From: Tillus elongatus
Taxonomy: Eukaryota; Arthropoda; Insecta; Coleoptera; Cleridae
Assembly (NCBI GenBank): GCA_964006375.1
Contig: OZ023262.1
Location: 95,272,976 to 95,336,975 of the forward strand
Length of the DNA: 64,000 bases
Direction of reading: 5' to 3'
Below the pieces are notes generated by a model, which was not told the origin of the DNA, made no database searches, and saw only the letters and a list, made by a program, of their open reading frames with translations. The translations under genes and the position numbers were made by a program. How positions within the stretch are numbered: the first letter of the stretch is position 1; each line of letters starts with the position of its first letter. Below, in pieces: positions 49,346 through 62,610 of this stretch.

Positions 49346-49382
49346 TATATAAACTGACCCGCCCGCCGCTACTAGATCAGTA
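49346..49382 (+). promoter_or_regulatory. TATA box and initiator of the hAT gene
   Basis: TATATAAA at 49346-49353 and TCAGTA at 49377-49382 (A at 49379). The 33-bp spacing fits an RNA polymerase II core promoter. The ATG at 49499 is about 120 nt downstream. Confidence 0.7.
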
Positions 49383-49498
49383 TTTGTACGTTAGTTGAAC
49401 TGTCGGTGTTTACTACTAAGTATTTTTTAAACAACCAATTATTTTAGTTTATTAGTTTACCTTCTTATTTACGTTTGGGGAACACTGAGTCTGCCTAA

Positions 49499-52240
49499 AT
49501 GGATATAAAAAACTGGTTTCAAAAAGGTAAGTTAAGTAATTCCTCAATTTATGTAAAAAATAAAATTTTAAATTAAATTTATCATATAATATAATGAAAA
49601 TTACTTCAAAATGAGATTTACTTTTTAGCAAAATTATGATTTTCATTTCTTAAATGAATCGCGTAATGTGAAATACCATTATCCAAATCAAAACTTCTTT
49701 TGTGCTCTGAAATACGAGTTTAAAAAGTTTTTCCGTTATAATATTTATCGCAACTGCCGCAATTTAGTTGATAGACACCTGATTTATTTTCTTCCAAACT
49801 CCTTTCTTTATTGTTCTTATTGTATTTACTGAGATTATTGTTTGTTCTGAACGCAATATTTAATTAAAACTTGATAAAAATGATTTCAATCTGTTGCTGG
49901 CTTTATTGATATAGGTTAGAGCAGTGAATTTGGTATTGTCTTCTACTAACGGATAAGCCTGTTTTATTGAAATTTGAATTATGTCAATTTCTATTATTTT
50001 CAGGCAGAAAACCTCTCAAACGGAAAAGGGATCAAGATGACAGTAGTGGAAGTGGAAACAGTGATGGTGATGAAGATGGAACTAAACTGACCGAACCATC
50101 GGATTCTGTGTCCATTATGGAACAAGAGTCTAGTAATTCTTCACCTCTACACGTAGCTGTTCCTGGGACATCTAAAACGATTGAAGAATACGATGGCTAC
50201 CATGAAAATAACATTGGTCGTTATGTTGGTCATGCCCTTAAGTTGCCATCAGAAAAAATGAAGGATTTGCTTACAAATCCCTGCGTTCCACCTTCAAATT
50301 ACGATTTTGGTTCTGATGCCAGACATTTGAAAAGAAAATTTAACCGCCGCTGGTTAGATCAATATACTCCTTGGTTGGTGTATCCAAGGCTTTTGAAAGG
50401 TGCTCTATGTATGCACTGTGTTCTTTTTCCTCCTAGTATTGCTACAGTTAAAGGAGATTTGGGGTCATTCATGGTAAGGTCATACGTGAAGTTTAAAGAT
50501 ATACATGAAGATTGTAGAAAACACGTCGGCAGTCACTACCACAAAAGCGTTCCTTGATAATGTTCCAGTTGATGTACAGTTGCAAAGTGGTCACCAGAAG
50601 ATGATTGAAGAAAACAAACAAATATTGTCATCAATTATTTCTTGTATCACATTTTGTGGAACTCATGATTTGCTACTTGGAGGAAAGGAAGGAGATGAGG
50701 TGGTTTTCTTTAACCTTTTAAATTTGAGAATTGACTGTGGTCATGTGAAGCTAAAGAATTATTTGGATACATGTCGAAAAAATGCAGTCTACACTCCACC
50801 AAAAATTCAAAATGAGATTATAAGATTATGTGGTGAAGTTGTCAAAGAAAAAACCATTGAAGATTGTAAACAAGCAAAAGCTTACGCTGTAATGGCCGAT
50901 GAAACAGGAGATATCGCTAGAAAAGAACAGCTTTCTATCGGATTACGGTTTTATGATGAGAATCAAGAAACAATCAGAGAGGAATTTGTAGGCTATGTTG
51001 AGCTGAAATCTCAAGATGCCCCTACAGTCGCTAGCACAATTCAGAGTTTTTTAGTTGATCAGAATCTTCCAGCAGAGAATTGTGTTGGATTTGTATTTGA
51101 CGGATGTTCTACGATGGCTGGAAAAGAAGGTGGTGTACAGGCCATTTTGATGAAAAAGTACAATAAATCTTTATTTTTCCATTGCTCAAGCCACAAACTA
51201 AATCTTGTGGTCAATGATGCTAGCAAACTACCGGAAATAAGAAACTTAATTGCAACAGTTAAGGGTACAATATCCTTCTTTCGTGAGTCGCCAGCCCGCA
51301 GGAATTCGGCTCCTAATAGATCAAGGCTCCGTGAGACCAGATGGTCTGAGAAATACAAGAGCATTAGAAAGTTTTCAGGCAGCTTCCATGAAATCGTCAA
51401 TGCGCTAGAACATCTCTCGGTCGAAGAAAACTGTGCTACAGAAAATTTGCCTATCAATTGCACTGTGCAGTTACTAAACCAATTTTCATCGTAGGTTTAG
51501 TCATGATTGCAAAGTACTCTGCGATTTTGGAACCCGTTGTGAACGTTCTTTAAAGTAAAAATATGGATTTGATTATGGTGAGGAAACATATCGGTGCAAT
51601 CATTGATGTCATCAACAAGGAATTGAACGTGTTTCTGATGAATTACTTGAAAAATCACATAATATCGCGGAGAAAGTCGGCGTTGAGTTAACAGTCCCAC
51701 GAATTGTTCAAAAGCAAATACACAGAAGTAATCCGCCATCTGAAACTGCGACTGAATATTGGAGACGGTCGTTGATCATCCCTTATCTTGACTCTCTAAC
51801 TTTATCATTGAATGTTAGACTCTCACACGAAAATACATCTGCTTTTGCCTTATCCCATCTTCATCCTTCATACATGATAAAAATGACATCAAATGGTTTG
51901 GAGAAAAATGTAAAATCTTTCATGGAGTTTTATGAGTTGGGTGATATCTCTGCAGAATTAGATTTGTGGTATAATCTGTGGACAAAGAAGGATTTAGAGA
52001 CAAATTAAAGGATATTGAAGTGGCTGCACTTTTGGAGAAGGCTAATATTTTTTTCCTGCAACAAGGCATGCACTCCTCATTTTAAGTGCTTTCCCATCAA
52101 CTACGGCTACTGTTGAACGATCTTTCAGTACCCTTCGAAGGGTAAAGACCTGACTGAGAAGTACAATGGGAGAAGAAAGACTGACTGGGTTGTGTTTGAC
52201 GAGCGTCAATCGGAAATTCTTCAAGGAAAATCAGGACTGG
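49499..52240 (+). pseudogene. hAT transposase (TTF zinc finger, DUF4371, dimerisation domain)
   Basis: Exon 1 (49499-49526) encodes MDIKNWFQK. A GTAAGT donor and TTTTCAG acceptor define a 477-bp intron; exon 2 starts at 50004 in the same frame with GRKPLKRKRDQDD. Domains follow: a TTF-type zinc finger (about 50280-50545, with LCMHCVLFP and CRKHVGSHYH); a DUF4371/RNase H-like core with YAVMADETGD and VGFVFDGCSTMAGKEGG (the two Asp sites) and HCSSHKLNLVV; and a C-terminal dimerisation region (52079-52250) with FPSTTATVERSFSTLRRV. A one-base frameshift lies at about 50545, a stop at 51492-51494, and further frameshifts and stops occur after 51540. Resembles ZMYM1-like domesticated and hAT proteins, but the TIRs show it is a transposon. 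Confidence 0.92.
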
Positions 52241-52487
52241 ATTGAAGCGAGAGTTTTGAACAAGTTTTGTACAAATCCAAGAACAATTATACTACTATAC
52301 GACATGTAACTAGAATAATTTTTTTTCAAGCGAATAATTGTAATAACTTAGTTGATAAAGCACTGCTATAATTATACATAATTTTCTTAAAATTTTGGTT
52401 TCATTCACCTTTTCCGCGATAAGATGTTACAACCTGAACGACCTTGACTTGCCCCCCCCCCCAGTTTTGATTCTGGGTACGCCCTTG

Positions 52488-52495
52488 CGTCTATT
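52488..52495. repeat. hAT target-site duplication, right
   Basis: CGTCTATT, identical to the left flank. Confidence 0.97.
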
Positions 52496-52689
52496 AGAAG
52501 ACGGCGGATTTACTACTGCGGGGGACAAATTTCATTAAATAAGTTAACCTAATTAAACAACTTGCAGTCAACGATGAATACTCAGTAAACATTGTCGATA
52601 AGATGGTCAATAACAACAGCTCTTAATAGAAATGGGTCTTACTCTACTCTTTGCTCAACACAGCTATTGTGACTCTGTGTCCAACGCCA

Positions 52690-53060
52690 TAGCAGAGCTC
52701 TAAAAAACGATAATGTGAAATTTTCTTTCAAGCCTACAAACACAATCAGGAAAATGTTCATTCACAATAAAGACAACATTCCAGACCTAAAGAAGTCAGG
52801 CGTCTACTGTTTAAAATATGGTGCCTTCGAATGTAATATTGTGTACATCGGAAGAACCAGAAGATTATCACCAGGATGTCAGAGCACCTCAGAAGCATAA
52901 ATCAAATGGGTAATCACACGTCAGTCATTGGTTATCATTTAAGAGAGAATGGTCACTGCTTTAACAAAGACACCGCCGTCAAGATTTTACATCCCTCAGA
53001 TTTTGCTGTAGGAGAGTTTATCCTAGGAGAGATAGAAATATCGAAACATCTGAACTGATC
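52690..53060 (+). pseudogene. Penelope GIY-YIG endonuclease domain (P5)
   Basis: The first part (52715-52900) contains FSFKPTNTIRKMF, LKKSGVYCLKYGAFECN and IVYIGRTRR. After a frameshift the second part (52876-53058) gives SVIGYHLRENGHCFNKDTAV, KILHPSDFAVG and FILGEIEISKHLN, then stop. Closely resembles P1/P2, so it is the same subfamily. The RT part is missing upstream. It lies close to the hAT right end (195 bp away), which suggests the hAT inserted near or in Penelope-derived sequence. Confidence 0.8.
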
Positions 53061-53276
53061 GAGTGGTGAGATTTTTAACCTTTCCAGCACAGATATAATG
53101 AACTTTGCCTCATTTTACAATCATCTAGTGGACTAGCGCGCCTGAACTCTCTGAAATGTGTAACCAAGATTATTATGGATATTCCTTTCACATTGGTTTT
53201 GTCTATCTATGACATATCACCTGTCCCTCCTGTGATGTTTCATTCGCTGTTTTGTCGTTTTGGCAGTTCCCTAATT
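53061..53276. other. Spacer, possible Penelope 3' UTR
   Basis: Follows P5 and resembles the 3' region of P2 only weakly. Confidence 0.4.
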
Positions 53277-53402
53277 AGTGAATTTTTATTTTATAATAAT
53301 TCACTAATAGAGAGGTATCGATGGTGAGACTTTGCAAAAATTTTTTTCAAATGAGCGCGAACTAGGACCCCTAGACCTAAGGGTCAGTTTCAATTTTTAT
53401 AT

Positions 53403-53474
<72 letters not shown>
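53277..53474 (+). mobile_element. Helentron-like fragment, copy 10 (variant 5' end)
   Basis: Start AGTGAATTTTTATTTTATAA with ATTCACTAAT as the hairpin partner, then GCGCGAACTAGGACCC and (TA)n at 53407-53474. The sequence after the hairpin differs from most copies (AGAGAGGTATCGATGGTGAG) but matches the one at about 46555, marking a subfamily. Confidence 0.65.
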
Positions 53475-53476
<2 letters not shown>

Positions 53477-54897
53477 CTATAGATAGCAAATAATAGAAAA
53501 GATTGCGAAATTTTAATGGGAAAACGGGAAATTTATACATCCTAGTATATATAAAATAAATGTATACACCCTAATGTAGCAACGAAAGAGTGTAGCATGA
53601 GATGTCAACGCCCGACATGAATGTCAGTGACCCATGTAGCAACCCTCGATGTTAAGTTTCATTCGAGTAATAAAAAAAAATTATATTCTAGAAATATCCG
53701 TAAAGAAACCAAGAACAATGCTTCAGTTTTTGTAGGGAGAATGAGATTGTAGCTAATAAATGCAATTCTGTTGATTTATTGTGTGTAAAAATAGGTATGA
53801 CCAAGCTACCTAAAGGCTCGATGTATTAAAAGAGCAGAGGATTTTTGTAAAAACAAAACTTTATGTAGTATTAAGGTATATGTGCGCGCAAGAAAAAAAA
53901 CGTGAAAAGACACTAAAGGTTTGGCGGAAAGCTCAAACACAGGTGGTTTGATGAACAATAGCGTTTTTTCACCTGTAAGAAAGTTAATAAAAGCAACAGT
54001 CCGGGAGTGTCCGGGGTCTTTTCATCAAGTGAATTCATCGGCATCATTTCACCAGATCATGTGATCATCGTCATCATTATGCAAGTTGACATAAGAGATT
54101 CCAGAGTGCATCGAAGGGAGATTATAAAAAAAACCTCCAGAGTGCTACGAATATGGAATATATCAACATGTTAATAAATTAAATCCATCAATAATCAATA
54201 AATGGGCAGTAAAATATGGCATGGACAAATTAGAAAAATAATAATAATTAATAATGGACAGTAATAATGGAAAAACAAAATATAATCCAATGGAAAATGT
54301 TTCAGTAAGTGTTTTCTTTTCCTAAATTGATCAGTGCGGTTTGAATTTCACCATTTTAACAGCACCAATTAAAGATTGAGTGCCAATAAATTTCAATAAG
54401 CAAAAATTTGCTTGAAATGAACAGAAAGAGACTGTGATCTCTGTGGAATTGTCGATGTATATTGCTTATGTTATATCAATGTTTAACCGGTAATTGTGTA
54501 ATTATTTATAATGTTACCTGAATGTTTTAATAGGATTTTTCAATTTATGTTTATGTAATGAATGCTTTAAATGTTTCTGTTTGTATTTAATGTGTGTCAC
54601 CTAGACACCGTAAAATTTGTGTAATGAATTAAATGGAATGTATAATAGATTGTAATTAACCAGAAGTATTGTTTTTCGTTAATAATTAATCAGTAAAATT
54701 GTTGTATAGCCATCTGTGCAAAGCGAAATTAATTTTTGATCAACTAAAAATCAATAAATGAATTTAAATAGCACATATTAATGAATTTTAATTAGTAGAA
54801 GCTAGCTGTAATTATAATGAACCCAACCTGATGATTAAGATATATGTTCTCAGCTCTAAAATAAATATTTGCAGGTATACTTAAATAAATACCATAG

Positions 54898-54899
<2 letters not shown>
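53475..54899. other. Unassigned AT-rich region
   Basis: About 1.4 kb with no ORF over 60 codons and no recognised repeat. Confidence 0.45.

Positions 54900-54970
<71 letters not shown>
54900..54970. repeat. (TA)n microsatellite
   Basis: About 71 bp. Confidence 0.95.
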
Positions 54971-54971
<1 letters not shown>

Positions 54972-55299
54972 TTTTTTTATACTTATACTTATTTTTTGTT
55001 ATCTTAATTATACAGCATGTCTCACAAAAAAGCTTAGCTTGTGCTTGCAAATTACATAATTTTTAGCTTCTTCCAAAAAAATCAAACTGTCAAACGGTTT
55101 TATTCTGTCACTTTTCAAATTTCTTCTGAACTTCTCTCCCCTGCAATCCCAAATCTCACCAATATATCCACAGTAGCATTTTATATTTAAATTTACTTTG
55201 GTATAAAAATAATTACTTTTCTACAACTATATCTCTCCAAAAATTTCATTTCCTCTAAGACAAAAACTTGACAATACATTTCTGACATTATCGACTACT
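54971..55299. other. Unassigned spacer
   Basis: AT-rich; a decayed Helentron-like interior cannot be excluded. Confidence 0.4.
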
Positions 55300-55760
55300 A
55301 ATATATATGTATCCAACCGATAACTCAAAAAATAATTAATCTATTTTAATAAAACTCGACAAGTACCTTCCTTTTATTAATGGCTTTGATGAGTCCGTTA
55401 GCCAGGAAAATCCGACAAGGTTTTCCGGGAAAATTTTGAGTTTTGCTTCAAACATTTTTTTTTCTCCGAAAATTACAAAGTTTTTTCAATGAAATTCAAT
55501 GGGTATGTTGCCTTTCGAAAGGCTTTCCTACGCACCAAAACTCAACTTTCGAAGTTTATAAAAAATTGAGTTATTTTTAGAAAAAAAAATTTTCTCCGAA
55601 AATTACAAAGATATTGTAATTAAATTTGGTGGATACGTTGCCTTAGGAAAGACCTTACTACGTACCAAAATTGAACTTTCTAAGTCTATAGAAAATTGAG
55701 TTATTCAAATTTGAAGCATTTAATAACAATTCACTACCATAACGCACTTGCTGCGTCCCG
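55300..55760 (+). mobile_element. Helentron-like 3' half, copy 12
   Basis: From the CCGATAACTCAAAAAATAAT block to the end ATTCACTACCATAACGCACT + TGCTGCGTCC at 55729-55758. Contains two diverged units of about 130 bp beginning TTTTCTCCGAAAATTACAAA. No (TA)n or 5' end is joined to it. Confidence 0.7.
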
Positions 55761-56990
55761 AACTTTTGTAATATCTGCTTGACATTGCTGTCCTTTTTTC
55801 TCTTTTAAGGATTGTGTCGCTATTTTATATTAGTTACGTTAGCTGTGAATTGTGAATTGTTTTCTGGTCCACTCGTATGCGATGCTGTTCGACCTCTGCT
55901 TTAATATATGGATCTTCAGCTTGGATAATATTTGTATAGTTTTCAGCCTTAATTTTTGAGAATTAAAAAGTAAATATAGAAGCCTTTTTGTTTTTATTTA
56001 CAACTTAATACTACCTAAGGTTCTCATAAAGTTCTGCTGAACTGTGTGGCCTGTTGAACTTGCTCTTAGTTGACTCCGTAACTTTCCATGTCAAATAGAT
56101 TTTTATGTGTTGGTATAATTTTCTGTGTAATGGTTTGCTCGGATGCTATTGTTCTGCTTCAAACTTTTGCTCTAGATTCTAGCTTATTTTACTGTTTGAC
56201 GTTGGCTTTTAGCTTATTTTACTTTACATCTTATCTTCGACGTGTTCTGTAATGATTGGTTTAATACCATTGCCCCTCATTCAGCACAATTGCCTAGTAG
56301 GTTTTCTGACAGACTTTTTTATTGTGATTCTGGATGTACTCCTGAAGTTGGCAACAGAGATAGCAAAACCGTAGGAAAATAATATTTTTTTTTGTTTCTG
56401 GAAGAAAAACTTTTTCATTGAGTGGTTAATTAGAAATATAATGTATTTCTTACATTTTATTAAATCCACTATTTAAAAAATTTCACTTCACAAATTTTTA
56501 ATTTTACGTCATGTGTCATTCCACCGTCGTAATTGATGACAAACGATTTCAACATTTTTCTGAATTTTTGTAGACGAGCTTTCTCGATCAGTTTTACGCG
56601 TGTTATTTGTATTGTTTTATTATGGTTAAATTATATGCTACTATTTTTGTGAATCAAATTACTTAAAATTTACAATAGAGGTTTACTTACACCATTTCTA
56701 ACTAAAAGTAAAGTGTCACTGCACTTACTCTAGTACTTTCATAAGTATAAACTATTCAAAATTATTTTTGTATATTTTGTGGATAAAAAATGTTCATTAT
56801 AGGTGACTTACAAACTCGTCCCAGATATTAACAAATTGAAGAAATTGGGCAAGTTTATTTTGAATCAGAAACTTGGCACATATCTTTTTTTCGTAAAATA
56901 AATTATTTTCAAGTTTTCATGAAAGGTTTTTTTTTATATTTGTGAAAAAGCTTTTTGTGAATAATTATAACTTGGCAGGTCTGTAAATAC
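55761..56990. other. Unassigned AT-rich region
   Basis: About 1.2 kb. Short ORFs only, without recognisable families. Confidence 0.4.
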
Positions 56991-57195
56991 CTTGAAGAGT
57001 TTCGTTCTTCAGGAAAATCGGACCAGTTTTTTCAGGACCGTTACAATTTTTTTCGGAAAATGTTTGTACTTTTTCAAACACTAAAGGCATTGTGACAAAA
57101 TATGCTACATTGTTTCTACTATATAGCTTATACCAAATTTAAGCCTTTTATAAAAATACAAATATATTAATGGAAATCTCTACCATAACGCACTA
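56991..57195 (+). repeat. Decayed Helentron-like 3' fragment
   Basis: Recognisable by AGGAAAATCGGACCAGTTTT-like sequence and the end CTACCATAACGCACTAGCTG at about 57178. Confidence 0.5.
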
Positions 57196-57670
57196 GCTGA
57201 TTAGATACTTTTTAGTCTGCTTCCGCAGAATTATGTTTTGATGTTTTCGTAGAAATCGTTTTTTGTCAAATTTTTGTGAAATCTTAGTAATCATAATTAA
57301 TAGTTGCTAAGTTATTGCAAAAAAAAATATTTGCACATTCACGTAAAAACATTTCTTTCGAATTTTCTTGAAAAGAATTTCATGAGCAAATTTTCATGTA
57401 AAAACTTTTTAAAAAAATATTTTTATTTTTACTTATGTGTATTTTTGTAAAAAAAAAAAGCAAATTGTCGGAAAGAAATTGCAAAATTTCATTTTTTGGT
57501 TATTTCTGATGGAAAACATTTTGCGAATTATATTATCTTGAAAAGTGGAGTTTTTGTGTAAATTGTTTAAATAGGTTTGTTGGAAAACCGGACCAGTTTT
57601 TAGGGGAAATTTTGAGTTTGTTTTCGAAAAATTTTTGTACGTTTTCAAAATATAACGTTATTTTGATTGA
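57196..57670. other. Unassigned AT-rich stretch
   Basis: A/T-rich sequence, possibly more Helentron-like material (a second AAAACCGGACCAGTTTTTAG block at about 57582). Confidence 0.4.
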
Positions 57671-57955
57671 ATATGGTACATCCTACTATAAAGGTTATAA
57701 AAACAAACGAAATCTTATGGCAAGTACAAATTGGGGAACCCAATACATCAAAATAAAGTTTTAAAGTCTGACGTTCGTTTCGCCTAAAAGTTCGCGTCAT
57801 CAGAGGGATAAGTAAACATAGTTTAAATATTCATTATGATGTTACCAAACTTGGTTAGCGAAACGATCGCCAGGCCTTAAAACTGTATTGCGATGAATTG
57901 TGTTCTTCAGATTGTACTCATCAGCGCTCATCACAGGTTCCAATCCTTACTCAGG
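57671..57955. mobile_element. Inverted pair of Penelope terminal repeats
   Basis: Minus copy: CTGATGA at 57803-57797, GAAAC at 57781-57777, then onward to GTATTGGGTTCCCCAATTTG near 57728. Plus copy: GTTACCAAACTTGGTTAGC, GAAA at 57860-57863, CGATCGCCAGG, then GATGAATTGTGTTCTTCAGA and a CATCAGCGCTCATCACAGGT-like end. The two face away from each other, the arrangement often seen at Penelope 5' ends. Confidence 0.6.
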
Positions 57956-58429
57956 AAACTTTATGGCTTTTATTCGAAAAGAGACAAATTATTTGGCCTT
58001 AAAATATTTCTATGAAAATTCTATACCATAACGCACTTGCTACTTTTAGACTTTATTTATTTAAGAAAATAATTTTACGAAACCTCTCTTTAGTCAGTAA
58101 ACCAACTAACGGATGAACTACATATAACCAGCAGTAAGAGTTCGGACACAGTAAGCGAGTTATGTATGTCCCTATATTGGGGTAGAAATGGGCCAGGGCT
58201 AACAATTTTTTAAATTGTTAGTTAGTTGTATACTGTCTCTATTTTTAACACTATGTGCTATTTGGAGCGGGCGTGACAAAATAGTACTTGGTTCCGAACT
58301 AGGTGGCGACACGTTCACCACTCACTAAGCGAGTTATGCTGGCAGATTTTCATATACATTTTTTCAACAAATTGTAATAACGTAATTGCATACCAATCTA
58401 AAAAATTTAGTTTTAGTATGTAACGCAGC
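57956..58429. other. Spacer with a Helentron-like end fragment
   Basis: AAAATTCTATACCATAACGC followed by ACTTGCT at 58014-58040 is a decayed 3' end. The remainder is unassigned. Confidence 0.45.
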
Positions 58430-59480
58430 CTTTACAAGTGAAACACTTTACAAGTGAAACTTTAACAAACCTTTGTATAAAACAAAATATTTTTCAATTT
58501 ATAAATGAGTTTTTTGAACAAACTAAAGCCACGGCAATGAGAAAACCACTCTCTCCATTCTCTGCAGACCTTTTCATGAGTATATTTGAGACGGATTTAG
58601 AAAACGAAAGTGAGTATTTTCCTATTGTATGATTTCGTTAAGTGGACGATATGTTTGCAGTGTTTAACACAAATAGATGCAAAGTAGATGATTTTATTAA
58701 AAGACTGACCTGTCAATTTGATTCGATAAAATTCACCCACTAATTAGAAGTTAACAGTAAACTTCCTTTTCTAGATGTACTAGTTATTAAAAATAATGAC
58801 TCTCTTGAATTTGATGTCTTCAGGAAGGAATCTACCACTCTAACTTACATTCCAAATGACACATCATACGTTTGCACAAAAAACGCCCGGTTTAAGTTTC
58901 TTAGTAAATAGATCAATAAAATTTCCCTTAAGTAAAAGTAGATATAGTATGGTAATAGAGTGCATTAAAAACATGGCTAAATATAGCGGATACTTGAATT
59001 GATTCGTGGAAAAATTAAATAATATAGACACAGAACAAAGAAAATCTCAGCGGATTGCATGACATTAAGGAAATATAAAACAGAGAAGAAAATTTTTTGC
59101 CTACCTTTTGAACCGCCTATCACAAGGGATCGAGAGCATTTTTAAGAAAGCTGATTTGCAGCTAACTTTCGACAAAAAATAATTTAAGAAACTTTTAAGA
59201 TAATACCAAAAATAAAGATAAAGCCACTGAAACGTCGGGTATCTGAGATAGGTTGTAAATATTGTTAATCTTAAATACGTTGGGCTGACTAAGGGAACCA
59301 TTGTAATAAATTTCGTGAACCTCGGGCACAGCTAAGATACGGTAGTGTTCACAAGTCATGCGTAGCACAACATATTTGGGATAATAACCATCACATTGAT
59401 AAAGAAAATCTAAAACTTATCAAAAGTTTTAGACGCCAATGGAGCTGGATGCGTACGAAAATATTTATATTTCTATGGCA
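58430..59480 (+). pseudogene. Penelope-like RT and endonuclease (P6)
   Basis: The only Penelope copy here with RT. RT pieces: FFEQTKATAMRKPLSPFSAD then LFMSIFETDLENE (58515-58614), FR*VDDMFAVFN (about 58630-58665, catalytic Asp pair present but the preceding Tyr is a stop), KLPFLDVLVIKNNDSLEFDV (about 58762) and FRKESTTLTYIPNDTSY. The endonuclease remains at about 59285-59450 read NHCNKFREPRAQLRYGSVHK, SCVAQHIWDNNHHIDKENL and KLIKSFRRQW. Many stops and frameshifts. Terminal repeats at 57.8 and 60.1 kb flank it. Confidence 0.82.
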
Positions 59481-60049
59481 ATGAAAAAAGAAAAGTTCCT
59501 TAAACCGGACCACGCCACTGGTTTATAGTCCTATATTTGCGCTCTGTCTTTGATGCAGATAAACATTCCGAAACATGTCAGGTAAAGTGATAAAGCAAGT
59601 TCAGAAACCTCGTCCGGCAATTAAAATACAATACACAAAAAAAATTCTTGCAGGTTAGTCGCCCTCTCGGTATCGTTCTTTACCTAAGATTTACTACAAA
59701 AGGTGAATAAGTCTGTGTGTGATGTTGGTATTTTGGCTGCGGTCTTTACACCATTCGCGCATTTACCTATTTCTTGTCTTGTATCCGCTCTGTATGGCAT
59801 ATATATTTTATTTTTTGTTGTCATAGCACAGACATGATTTACACGTTTTTTTTAAATTAACATTACAACTCAATGCTTTTCCTGTCTATAAATCGTTTAC
59901 TCTTTTTTTGTATCTACACTTTTATATTGAATGCATTTTTTTCGTTAAATGTGTACACACATACATATGCTTTTTTTTTCTTAAATTATTGGGATTGACA
60001 GGGATAAAATCCGTCACTGCCAGATGTTAGAAGTAAGTAGTTCGAATTT
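59481..60049. other. Penelope 3' UTR or unassigned
   Basis: No ORF; lies between the P6 endonuclease and its terminal repeat. Confidence 0.45.
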
Positions 60050-60180
60050 TTCATTCTCTGATGACGCTAATTTTGTTAGTGAAGCGATTGTTAGGTCTTA
60101 AAAAAGATGTGTTATGGCGATTTGGGTTCTCCAAGTGTACTTATCAGTGCTCACCACAGGTTGCAATATTCAGTTAAGTG
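60050..60180 (+). mobile_element. Penelope terminal repeat with hammerhead-like core
   Basis: CTGATGA at 60058-60064, stem GCTAAT...GTTAGT, GAAG (usual GAAA), CGATTGTTAGG, then GCGATTTGGGTTCTCCAAGT and ATCAGTGCTCACCACAGGTT. The same order occurs in the 57.8-kb plus copy, so the two probably bound P6. Confidence 0.65.
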
Positions 60181-60267
60181 AAACACTTATGTGCACCGTG
60201 AAAGCAACCTTATTATTTCACGAGATATAAATGCAAATGGTGTTAACACCGCAGCCAACGTACCAAT

Positions 60268-60325
60268 ATCACACACACGTGCGCGCGCGCACACACGAAC
60301 GCATGCACCCGCGCACGCACACATT
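60268..60325. repeat. CA/CG alternating purine-pyrimidine tract
   Basis: ACACACACGTGCGCGCGCGC followed by CACACACG and GCACCCGCGCACGCACACA. Such tracts can adopt Z-DNA and are unusual in this AT-rich window. The translated ORFs on both strands are artefacts. Confidence 0.85.
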
Positions 60326-60367
60326 TTTTTAATGCTCATTTGGTATTTTTTGAGAATTGGCAGTTTT

Positions 60368-61685
<1,318 letters not shown>

Positions 61686-62279
61686 TTTTTTTTACATAAA
61701 TTCCCATCAATACCGCACTTGCTGCCTTAAAACTTTTTTAATGAAAGCGACTAATATTATTGTTATTATTATTATTCTGTTTTCATTTGGCGCACGAGCA
61801 ACTTTCAACATATAATAAGTATACATTGTTAGAACACCAGCAAAAAAAGGTTTTCTGCAAGGAATTTAGAGAACAATAACCTGGAAACATTCTGAAGCTC
61901 TTTACTATGTTATATTTTTGTTTGAATTCTGAATGTTCTCGTTTTTGTTTAACGCTTCTAAACTTCCACTGAATACTATCTGCGAGAATCGATCTCCTGT
62001 GCATCTCTGTCTCACAGGAGTTTTAGTTGCAGTTTCATGAAGTGATTTTCGTTGTATCAATAAAGTGTGAAACAGGTTTTCTCTCCACTGTAGAGTTAAA
62101 AATATTTTTCTGAGTTATATTACGTTGGGTAATATTGCAGAACCCTCTAAGATTTCCATTTGAGGTGCCTGTATAATAGGTTGTTGCTGCTCGCGAACAA
62201 TGCAACATTTAGGTTATTGAATTTTGTACTGATTTCTTTAAGATAATAGAAACACGTAGAAATTTACTGCAGTTTCTGT
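61686..62279. other. Unassigned AT-rich stretch
   Basis: Contains a second decayed TACCGCACTTGCTGC end at about 61710 and an (ATT)n patch at about 61758-61777. No gene seen. Confidence 0.4.
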
Positions 62280-62610
62280 ATTTTGTATCTTTAACGTCTA
62301 TTTGCACGACTCTAGGCAAATTACTGACGCCAGGGAGCAGTTTCAGCTCGCCAGTCTGGAAATTTTGTCGAGTCCCTTGCTTTCTGTAAGGAGGGTAGAT
62401 ATCTTTAACATCGCATGGTATACGACACCGATGGCTTAACGCCCCCACCGAAGGGCAGAACGTGCAAACATTTAACTGCTCAAACACAATACCACATCGT
62501 CGCTTGTTGTTAATTTACATTTAATGTACTGAAAAGTAATTTAACGTTTCTACTGGTAGATAAACCTGGGACTAGTTCTTACCGCTGGACTACCGCGACT
62601 GCATTTATAG
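62280..62610 (-). mobile_element. tRNA-derived SINE, copy 2
   Basis: The body aligns throughout with copy 1 at 2712-3050, for example TGGAAATTTTG, TAAGGA(G/T)G and GCGTTAAGCCATCGG/GCGTAAAGCCGTTGG in minus reading. The tRNA-like head (62610-62550) is badly decayed: the A box reads TAGTCCAGCGGT and the B box is not recognisable, so this copy is older. Confidence 0.72.

Larger units (their letters stand above)
49056..52487 (+). mobile_element. hAT DNA transposon, 3432 bp
   Basis: TIRs CAAGGGCGTACCCAG at 49056 and its complement CTGGGTACGCCCTTG ending at 52487, each followed inward by a run of C or G. Perfect 8-bp target duplication CGTCTATT on both sides. It carries its own TATA promoter, one intron and a transposase gene with several disabling mutations. 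The clean ends argue for a fairly recent insertion. Confidence 0.95.

Noticed and set aside
49967..51494. Domesticated ZMYM1-like host gene
   Set aside because: TIRs, an 8-bp target duplication, a frameshift and stops show a recent, disabled hAT transposon.
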